Shown here piece after piece: positions 17,535 through 25,300 of a stretch of 64,000 nt of DNA. The stretch spans positions 62,001-126,000 of the forward strand of contig DDWL01000051.1 in assembly GCA_002345675.1 (NCBI GenBank). Reading direction: 5' to 3'. The notes under the pieces were generated by a model. It ran no database searches. It saw only the letters and a program-made list of their open reading frames with translations, and was not told the origin of the DNA. Source of the DNA: Bacteroidales bacterium UBA2287. GTDB lineage: Bacteria > Bacteroidota > Bacteroidia > Bacteroidales > Tenuifilaceae. Position 1 is the stretch's first letter. The number at the start of each line of letters is the position of its first letter. Both the position numbers and the translations under genes were made by a program.

Positions 17535-18694
17535 GCTTTGTCCGTTAGTTTGGTAAGCACTTCAATGGCCTTGTTGTTATTTCCGTACTCGAGTTTATAG
17601 AAGCTGAGTTTCGAAAACCAATTTATGAACTTTTTTGCACGTTTCATGTCGTCGCCAACCCATGCCTCCTGAAGAAATATGTATAGCGCATCGAGGGTTG
17701 GTAGTGTTTCAAATACTAGTTCAACTTGTGGGTTATACTTTAAAAACACCACTTTACTCATTTTGCAAGCTTTCGCTTGTGCCCAATTATGCAAAGGTTT
17801 TGCGTAAGCTGTGCTCTTAGTTGGGTTTGCAGTAAACTCCATTCCTTTATCTTCGAGCAGCTTAATAGCGTTGTTTTTAACGCAAAGTGCAGCAGGAAAA
17901 GGAAATGCCTTTTTGCTTATGCTGTCGATAGGCACAAAATCGTCGGATAAAAATTCGAAGCCGTTAAGCTGCAAAAGTCCAGCAAGGGTACTTTTCCCCG
18001 AACCTCCTGAGGCTGTTAGTAAAATTGCTTGGTCGTTTCTTCTTAGCGCCGAGGCGTGTGCAAACGATAGCCAATCGCTACTTTGTTTGTTGTAAAGTAA
18101 GTTGACTAATTCGATGTAAAGTAGTCGCTTAATTTGCCCTGGTTCCTCTGCCGACAAACATCTCCCCCCAACTCCATTTATTCGCAGAATAAAGCGACCT
18201 TCAATGGGAAATACCTCAAGCCGTAATGAAGGTCTGCTGTTTTCATCAGTTTCAAGGTGAGCTAACGGTAAGTGAATGTAGTTTTCGAGAAAAGCCGACC
18301 CGTAAGTAATGCCAAAGGTCTTATTACAATGCCTATAACTTTGCGTTTTGGTTTTTTCTGGTATATGTATCGAGGCGCCTTGGGAGTTTAATGTAAAGTT
18401 GGGCTTTTCGAAAGGGGGATTGAAAAGGTTGGAAACCGAAGTGTAAAAATTTTCAATAATACTTTTTGCGTCAACTTCGGGGAGCGAATACTTTGTGCAG
18501 TACTTTTTAGTAGCCGATTTCTGGCTTAACCCCTTTTTGTAAAAACAAAAGATGAGCCATTGCTGCTCATCGAATTGTACCCACTGATTGCTTGCCTCGA
18601 ACCAAACAACATGGGCTTGCTCAATTTTTTTTGCTAAGTAAGCCACAGAATTATTTGGAGAATTGGTTGCGTCGTTACTACCACTCCCAGTCAT
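17531..18694 (-). CDS. HPr-kinase-like P-loop protein with possible N-terminal PqqD-like (RRE) domain
   Basis: The frame is open from 18784, but the ATG at 18694 is preferred: upstream starts would lie deep inside the preceding peptide gene, while this one overlaps its end by 17 bp. This gives 387 residues. Residues about 27-90 (VVWFEASNQWVQFDEQQWLI, then KKGLSQKSA and a helix that ends in a bulky residue) look like a PqqD-type winged-helix recognition element. This is by eye and unproven. The C-terminal part has the HPr kinase P-loop ASGGSGKSTLAGLL (Gly230-Ser235) and FLSDDFVPID (Asp251-Asp252). Family members phosphorylate serine on a protein or peptide. Context makes the 62-residue upstream peptide the obvious candidate substrate. 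Confidence 0.78.
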   Translation of the reverse strand: MTGSGSNDATNSPNNSVAYLAKKIEQAHVVWFEASNQWVQFDEQQWLIFCFYKKGLSQKSATKKYCTKYSLPEVDAKSIIENFYTSVSNLFNPPFEKPNFTLNSQGASIHIPEKTKTQSYRHCNKTFGITYGSAFLENYIHLPLAHLETDENSRPSLRLEVFPIEGRFILRINGVGGRCLSAEEPGQIKRLLYIELVNLLYNKQSSDWLSFAHASALRRNDQAILLTASGGSGKSTLAGLLQLNGFEFLSDDFVPIDSISKKAFPFPAALCVKNNAIKLLEDKGMEFTANPTKSTAYAKPLHNWAQAKACKMSKVVFLKYNPQVELVFETLPTLDALYIFLQEAWVGDDMKRAKKFINWFSKLSFYKLEYGNNNKAIEVLTKLTDKA

Positions 18695-18866
18695 CTCCAG
18701 GGTCTCCTGGGCTTTGAGCATATACCTTTGTTGGGTTGTTGAGTAACAGAAACATGGTTGAAGTAGCAAGCGCTGCATAGCCAATTTTGCGCAACGCTTC
18801 TCTCCTCGAAATGTTTTCCTCCTCTTTTTGTTCCTTGTTAGTCTCTATGTTCTCTTTTTCTTTCAT
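18678..18866 (-). CDS. 62-residue precursor-like peptide with twin-arginine-type signal and DWEW tail
   Basis: A 62-residue peptide in three parts: a charged N-terminus (residues 1-19, rich in Lys, Glu and Asn); a twin-arginine-like signal (SRREALRKIGY, Arg21-Arg22) with a hydrophobic segment (about 29-42); and, after a V-Y-A signal-peptidase-like site at 48-50, a 12-residue tail QSPGDPGDDWEW. If cleaved there, the mature product would start with Gln and contain one Ser (Ser52), the only hydroxyl residue in it. It is translated from the minus strand 36 bp after a T9SS protein gene and overlaps the kinase start. The organisation (precursor, kinase, nucleotidyltransferase) is that of a RiPP-like locus, but no cyclase, protease or exporter is adjacent. 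It has no match in my memory that would give a function. Confidence 0.75.
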   Translation of the reverse strand: MKEKENIETNKEQKEEENISRREALRKIGYAALATSTMFLLLNNPTKVYAQSPGDPGDDWEW

Positions 18867-18871
18867 GCTTG

Positions 18872-18879
18872 CAAATATA
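18872..18879 (-). promoter_or_regulatory. Candidate -7 element before the small peptide gene
   Basis: On the minus strand, TATATTTG fits the Bacteroidota -7 consensus TAnnTTTG. It lies five bases before the peptide ATG, so a transcript from it would be nearly leaderless. A TTGA sits 19 bp further upstream, a weak -33 match. Transcription could equally read through from the T9SS protein gene. Confidence 0.3.
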
Positions 18880-18902
18880 AAAACTTATCTCAATAACTTC
18901 AA

Positions 18903-21797
18903 TTACATTCCTTTAATCATTACTCGCAATCCTTTTTCGAAAAGTAACGACCTTTGAAGAGCATCATATCCCCTTACCTTTAAAATATATACGCCTGGCA
19001 ATAGGTTTTGTGTATTTACAATAATGGTGTTTTTGCCTTCGCTATATTGCTTTTGAGGAATGTTCGTTACCATTCGGCCCGAAATGTCGAATAAACTAAA
19101 CTCAAGGTTCGATGCTTCTTTTAGGTTAACCTCGGCATTAAAATTGCCCGTCGAAGGATTTGGGTAAACGTTTATTGAAAAATCATTCAAAAGGTTAATA
19201 GGTTCGGCGGTAACGTTGTAGCCTACGTGCAAATAGAAACGACCAGTTATTTCGGTTGTAGTCAATAGGTTAATTACATAGTTGCCAGCAACAAGGTCGG
19301 TAAATGTATTTAATTCCCTATCCTCTAAAACAACTAATACATCGTTTGGTAGAGCCATTGATGCCATGGAGAATATAGTTATTCCAGTTTCTGTATTTAG
19401 TACACCTAAGGGAATAACTAAAGGATTTCCCCATTGGTTTGGTAAGGCCTGAATTCCCAGATTAATCTCATTCCCTGCAATGGGCAACCTGCTATAAAAC
19501 TTAAGATTGGGATTTTCGGAATAGTTTCCGGCATCGTAGTCAATATCAAAGTCGGAAGTCATATCGCCATTGAAGGCTAAAACCGTTGTTAACTTTTTTC
19601 CTGTTAAACTTTCAATTCCCAAAATAATACCATGCCACTCGCCTGCATCCTTCTCGACTTTTAAAAACGAAGGGTTTTGGTGTGCCCGCATACCAGTTTC
19701 GAAATAAACAGTTGATCCTTCTGGTAATGATTTAACAATAAATCCCTGAGCCGTAGCCAAATAATCCTGAGCCAATATCGGAAGTGGAACTCCATTAACG
19801 ATTTTATAATGCTTGGCTACCGGATCCCAAACATAAAGGCCACGAAAGTCAGCATCGAGTTGCTCCTTATATTTTTGGAAAAAACTATTAATTCCATTAT
19901 TTACGTGTAATGCCGAAGCAAAAGGGTTTCCGATTCCGTTCCAGCCTGTTCCCGAACCCGAAAGTACCTTTGTTTGGGTTGTGTTTACTAGCATTCCTTT
20001 AAAAGTTAAGGTTCCTGGCGCTGCATGCCCAATTGTGTAGGCGGTTCCGGGGACAACGTTTCCAAGTGATCCTAGGTTTGCTTCAATGTAGTAAGCCGAC
20101 CATCCAGTTCCAGCAGTGTAATGTCTCATGGCATATATAGGTACACCTGGAGATGCAGTTGGGTTGGGGTTGTAAGCTATTACCCCAGTATTTTCGCTTA
20201 TAAAGTTCTTTATTGATTGCCCCACAACAGGTGTTGAAATAACATGAAAAAGCTGTGTGCCATATACGAAACGCTGAACAGTTGCAGGTACATTATCGGT
20301 GCTGTGAATAAGCGTAGCCGAGCCACTTGCGTCCGACTGCAAAACTAAGCCTTCAACTCCGTTATTGTTCACCAAACTGCCAGAGCAAGTCATTTTCCCA
20401 ACTGGGTTAATTATAATGTAACCATTATTAATAAGCTGTCCAGTTGAGGTGTATGTGCCAGTTGGTGAAATAGTAAGGTTAGCATTTTCCCCAACATTTG
20501 TAATGTTAAGCGAAACACTTGTGGTTACCTCTGGGAAGTTTGTTGCTGTACTTCTAATCAAAATATTGCTACCCGAACTTGGTACGCCACTGCTCCAGTT
20601 TCCGCTGGTTGCCCAAACAGTACTCGATGCACCAGTCCAATAGTTGCAGTCGCTGGCAGGTAAAACGTAGTCATCTTGCCACAGCAAAAATGGGTATTCT
20701 TCGTTATCGGAGCCATTTATTCCCCACACTTCGCATGCAAAAGACCATCCAGCGCCAGTAAAGGTAGAAATGGTCTGCATATTAGCTGTGCTGGTAGCCG
20801 TTCCTCCATCCGATCCTATTGCTCCAAATGTGCCTTCATCCCAAAAGCAGTTGTTAATAGTCCCCGAGTTAAATAAGGCAAAACCTGCAACTTCACTACC
20901 AGCGACAGTTCCTCTTGAATAGCTATTTGAAACTTCACCACTATTGGTAACTACAAAACCACTTGCTACAGCTTCGTTGCCAGGGTCTTCGTCAACAATA
21001 ACAGTTCCGTTTGAGTAGCAGTTGGCAATTACTCCGCTTGATGTGTTTACTCCAACAAACGCGCCTCCATTTACTCCTATAACGGAAGAAGATACATTAA
21101 CCGTAGCAAAACATTGAGATAAATTTCCAGCATTTGATGCAACAAAGCCGCCAATGGTAGTGTAAGAAACAGAATTAGATGAAAGCGAGCCGGTTGCATA
21201 ACTAAAACTAACAGTGCCTTCGTTTTGCCCAATTAAACCACCAACGGTATTTCGCCCAGTAACCACACAATTTGAGTGGCAATTAATAACTATACCAGTA
21301 TTTAGGTTGTATGCAACAAGCCCTCCAGTTGGAATTCTTCCTGTTACATTCCCTTGTGAGGAGCAATTATTTAATTTTCCGCGATTTTGGCCAACAAGGG
21401 CGCTTGTGAAATTACCTCCTGCTACGCTAACGCTTGTTAAACTAAGGTTTTTAATAACAGCCGTAGTATTAGTAAAGCCAAATAGACCCCTGTATGTGCT
21501 TGTACCCGTTATTGTCAAATTACTAATCGTTTTTCCATTTCCATCATAGAAACCATTAAACTGAGAAGTAGTAGTGCCAATTGGTGTCCAATTCGTATAG
21601 CCAGCAATGTTTATATCTGCAGTTTGCCTAAAGTAAAAACCTCCATTTACATAGCCAGTGCCAGCTATGCTGGCTAAATCGGTTGCACTCGAAATTAAAT
21701 ATGGGTTTCCCGAGGTGCCGTTTCCTCCGCTAAATTGAGCCGAAGCTAAACTTAGCCCAGAAATTGATACTAAAAGTGTAAAAATTATTTTTCTCAT
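18903..21797 (-). CDS. T9SS-exported surface protein with GLUG-type repeats
   Basis: The frame is open from 21824, but the ATG at 21797 gives a clean signal peptide (MRKIIFTLLVSISGLSLASA), so 964 residues. After it, SSATDLASIAGTGYVNGGFY opens a stretch to about residue 330 of beta-helical repeats of the GLUG kind (for example GGLIGQNEGTVSFSYATGSL and VNCHSNCVVTG). A central region of about 380-700 has Trp-rich, Ig-like and beta-strand sequence (YWTGASSTVWATSGNWSSG). The C-terminus, about 885 on, is a type A T9SS sorting domain (NVYPNPSTGNFNAEV ... LLPGVYILKVRG). It should be exported across the outer membrane and anchored to the surface or released. The peptide-modification genes start 36 bp after it on the same strand. 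Confidence 0.9.
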   Translation of the reverse strand: MRKIIFTLLVSISGLSLASAQFSGGNGTSGNPYLISSATDLASIAGTGYVNGGFYFRQTADINIAGYTNWTPIGTTTSQFNGFYDGNGKTISNLTITGTSTYRGLFGFTNTTAVIKNLSLTSVSVAGGNFTSALVGQNRGKLNNCSSQGNVTGRIPTGGLVAYNLNTGIVINCHSNCVVTGRNTVGGLIGQNEGTVSFSYATGSLSSNSVSYTTIGGFVASNAGNLSQCFATVNVSSSVIGVNGGAFVGVNTSSGVIANCYSNGTVIVDEDPGNEAVASGFVVTNSGEVSNSYSRGTVAGSEVAGFALFNSGTINNCFWDEGTFGAIGSDGGTATSTANMQTISTFTGAGWSFACEVWGINGSDNEEYPFLLWQDDYVLPASDCNYWTGASSTVWATSGNWSSGVPSSGSNILIRSTATNFPEVTTSVSLNITNVGENANLTISPTGTYTSTGQLINNGYIIINPVGKMTCSGSLVNNNGVEGLVLQSDASGSATLIHSTDNVPATVQRFVYGTQLFHVISTPVVGQSIKNFISENTGVIAYNPNPTASPGVPIYAMRHYTAGTGWSAYYIEANLGSLGNVVPGTAYTIGHAAPGTLTFKGMLVNTTQTKVLSGSGTGWNGIGNPFASALHVNNGINSFFQKYKEQLDADFRGLYVWDPVAKHYKIVNGVPLPILAQDYLATAQGFIVKSLPEGSTVYFETGMRAHQNPSFLKVEKDAGEWHGIILGIESLTGKKLTTVLAFNGDMTSDFDIDYDAGNYSENPNLKFYSRLPIAGNEINLGIQALPNQWGNPLVIPLGVLNTETGITIFSMASMALPNDVLVVLEDRELNTFTDLVAGNYVINLLTTTEITGRFYLHVGYNVTAEPINLLNDFSINVYPNPSTGNFNAEVNLKEASNLEFSLFDISGRMVTNIPQKQYSEGKNTIIVNTQNLLPGVYILKVRGYDALQRSLLFEKGLRVMIKGM

Positions 21798-22372
21798 AGT
21801 ATTATATTTTTTGTTGCATTGCATTCAATTTAAAAAAAAGAAAGAGGTAATAAACTTTATACGATAAAATAAGCAATATGTTAAGTTAATGTTTTGCCAT
21901 TACATTAATATACCAAATGTAATAACAAAAATGTTACTACACTTGTTTCCATTATTTAAACAGCTTAATGTTTAAATGTCAGAATATTAAATGCAAAGAT
22001 AGCACGATGGTTGTAGTATTAAACTATTATTTCAACTATTTTGTTTAGCGTATTAAATTTTTTATTGAGCGGAACAGTTTATAAATGTTATATTTACAGT
22101 GCTTTTTAATAACATTATTAAAATATTATAGTTGTCAACGGTGAGTTGTAACTTATTGCCAACCAGTTTAGTATAACTATAAAGAACTTTGAAGTTTTTC
22201 AAACTATTTTACAAGCAATAGTTTAATGTTAGTCTCTGATTAATAGTTTTTTATCAAAAACATTTGTAAACTGCTGCTTAAATACGTAAATTAGTTAATA
22301 TAAGTATGATTACAGCAACAAGAAACTATTACATAACTTTTTTAATATTTTTTAAAACTAAATACTACAATA
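21798..22372. other. Divergent intergenic region between two T9SS protein genes
   Basis: 575 bp of very AT-rich sequence between the starts of the two divergent surface-protein genes. I see no convincing ORF, RNA gene or terminator. Both promoters should lie here, but no full TTTG-N19-TAnnTTTG match stands out. Confidence 0.6.
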
Positions 22373-25300
22373 ATGAAAAGGTTAAAGCCTATTAAAAAAC
22401 CGCTGATTTTGTTGATGTTTACACTTCTTTGGGGAGCGGCAATTGGGCAAAACTATATGCTCGAGTCGTTCGACGACGTCACTTTCCCTCCAACTGGCTG
22501 GACTCAAACACAAGTTTCTGGTACAGGACTATGGAATAGAAGTACATCGGGATTTAATCCAACATGTTCGCCTCAGTCGGGTGCAGGAATGATTCGTTTC
22601 AACAGTTTTACTTACGATGCTGGCACTAGCGCTGTATTAACTTCCTCCAGCATCAATTTATCTGGTATCACAGGGCTCAAATTGCAGCTCTGGTTTTTTA
22701 GGGACAATATGTTGACAAGCAATTTAGATGTTGCAGATTTTTACATAAACACAACAAACTCATTATCTGGTGCATATTTTCTTGGTTCAATTTATCGCCC
22801 CATCACTTCTGTGCCAATCGAATCGGCAAGTGGATGGTACAGCTACAATTTTGACATTCCTGCCTCGTACGATGGTTCGGAAAATTATATTATTATAAAA
22901 GGAACTAGCCAGAAAGGAAGGAGCATTTTTATTGACGAAGTTCGTATTTATAAGCCTGTTGCTGCGAACAATTCACCTATAAATTTTTCTGTCTCTGGTG
23001 TTTCGCAAAGTGAAATGACAGTTTTCTGGGACGATAACTCAACCAACGAAGTTGGGTTTAGGGTATACATATCGACCGATGGAACAAATTATACAAAATA
23101 CGGAAGCGATATTCTCACTACAACCCAATCAACTACAGGAACTCAATATTCTCAGGCAATTACTGGCCTGCTGCCAGGAACAACTTACTACTTTAGAATT
23201 AGTGCTTATGTCGATGCCGAATCGGCATACCTTACTGGTTCTCAGGAAACATTACCTGCTGGGATTATAACTTCAGCTGCTACTGGTAACTGGAACGACC
23301 CTGCTACATGGGATCCAGCAGTTGTTCCAACTAGTACTAATGATGTAGTTATCGCAAATGGCCATACTGTAACTGTTAATGCTACAGGTAGTTTTAATAA
23401 CCTAACGGTTAATGGGTCGCTTGCCTTCGGTATATTTACATTATCAGGCAAAAACGTTACAATATCTGAAACGGGGAGCATAAGTGTTACTCCGGGAACC
23501 ACAGCCAATCTTTCAACTAGTGGAAATGTAACAAATAATGGAACATTCGACTTTTTTGTTTCCGATACTCAGCTTGGTCGAGTTACTTTTACAGGCACTA
23601 GTTCTCAAACTTTCGATGCAATTGGAACAACCGACTTAGGAAACGTAACCGTAAACAAAGGAAGTTCATATTCCCAAATTGCTGAAATTGCTGCAAACGG
23701 AACATTCTCTATCAAGGGCGGGGCTGCTACCAATTTTCTAACTCTAACCAACGGAACTTTAAAAATATCGGGAACAGCAACGGTTTCTTCCAATGTTTTT
23801 GCTTCGGGTGGTTACACCATTTCAGCAACCTCTGGCTTTTGGCTATATAATCCCAATTTTACAGTGTTGGGAACTACTTCGAGTGCAACTATAAATGGGT
23901 ACTTTCGACTCACCAACGGAACCTATAGCGTTGGCAATTCTTCACTTTATGTGCTTGGCGCAGGTGCAGGCTCAATTATAGTTATTGAAGGTGGAACGCT
24001 AAACCTTTCGAGCCGTTTCTATACTACTAATGCAATAAACTATACTCAATCGGGCGGAGCCATTAATGTTAATACGCTTGGTAATTCAACAACAAATGCT
24101 TCATTTGGATTAATATCAACATCCAATACAATTAATATTTCTGGAGGTGACATTAACCTTGTAAATAGAAACACGAATGCCTCTCCATTAGACTATAGCC
24201 TGAACGGCTCAACGTTAAATATTACGGGAGGCACTCTTAATATTGGAACTGCTGCTACAGGAACAAACTTCGATTTTCGAATTCAGGGAACTACACCTAA
24301 TTTAGTGGTTGACAATACTACAAATGCAAAAACAGCATTGCTAAGCGCAGCAACAACTATTCGTGGAAATATAACCGTTAATACTGGTTCAATTTTAAAT
24401 TTACAAACCAGCAATCTGTCGCTGGTTGGTAACCCTAATCAGGTTGGAAGTATTGTTAATAACGGATTAATAACTAACACTTCGGCAACAGGATCCAACA
24501 GATTCTCATTTGTTGGCGCCCACGGTTTGCAAACTATTTCAGGTTCAGGTACTTTTGGAAATGCTACTACTCCAATGGCTGGAGTAATAGTTTCAAATGC
24601 ATCGGGCGTGAAATTCGAATCGGCAGTTGTAACCAATAGGGTAAACCTAATTACAGGAATTGTTTTGGGAGCAAATTATATTACACTTGGTAATGGTGTT
24701 GCTTCATCGCCTGTAGTTCAACGAGGAGGAACTTCATCGGTTGTTGTGGGTTCGTTCGATCAGGCACCGGCTGTTAGTGCTGGTTCTGCATATGGGGTGT
24801 TATATTCAACAGGTCTTAGTCCTTACACAACTGGTTTCGAATTGCCTGCTTCACTTGCTGGTACACTTGAATTAGCATCAAATGTTGATGTTACTTTTGG
24901 AGCAACAGCTTCGATTCAAAAACTTAAGTTTGCTGCTTCAAATACTGGTAAACTAGTAACATCAAATGACAATTTACTTACAATTACCGGCACCCCAGCC
25001 GATGTAACCATAGTTGCTGGTAACACGGGATACATTCAAGGCCCTTTAGCTTACGTCCTGCCATTATCGCTTGCTACAGGGTCAACTTATATTTATCCAA
25101 TTGGTAAAGGAAGCGCCAACCATTTCGAATTGGTTAACCCAACAACTTCTGCTGGAGGTTCTGTAGTAGTTAAAGCCAAAGTATTAGATGCTGCAACAGG
25201 CGGAACAACTGGTGCCGACATTCAACCAGGAAGCCTTGGGAGCCGTTACTGGAATGCCGAGATTACTTCGGGTGCAGAAAATCTTATTAATACAAGTGTT

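Noticed and set aside
16407..18866. Standard lasso-peptide cluster
   Set aside because: No asparagine-synthetase-like cyclase, no B1/B2 protease and no transporter in the flanks; the peptide lacks a lasso-type core with a Gly-start ring.
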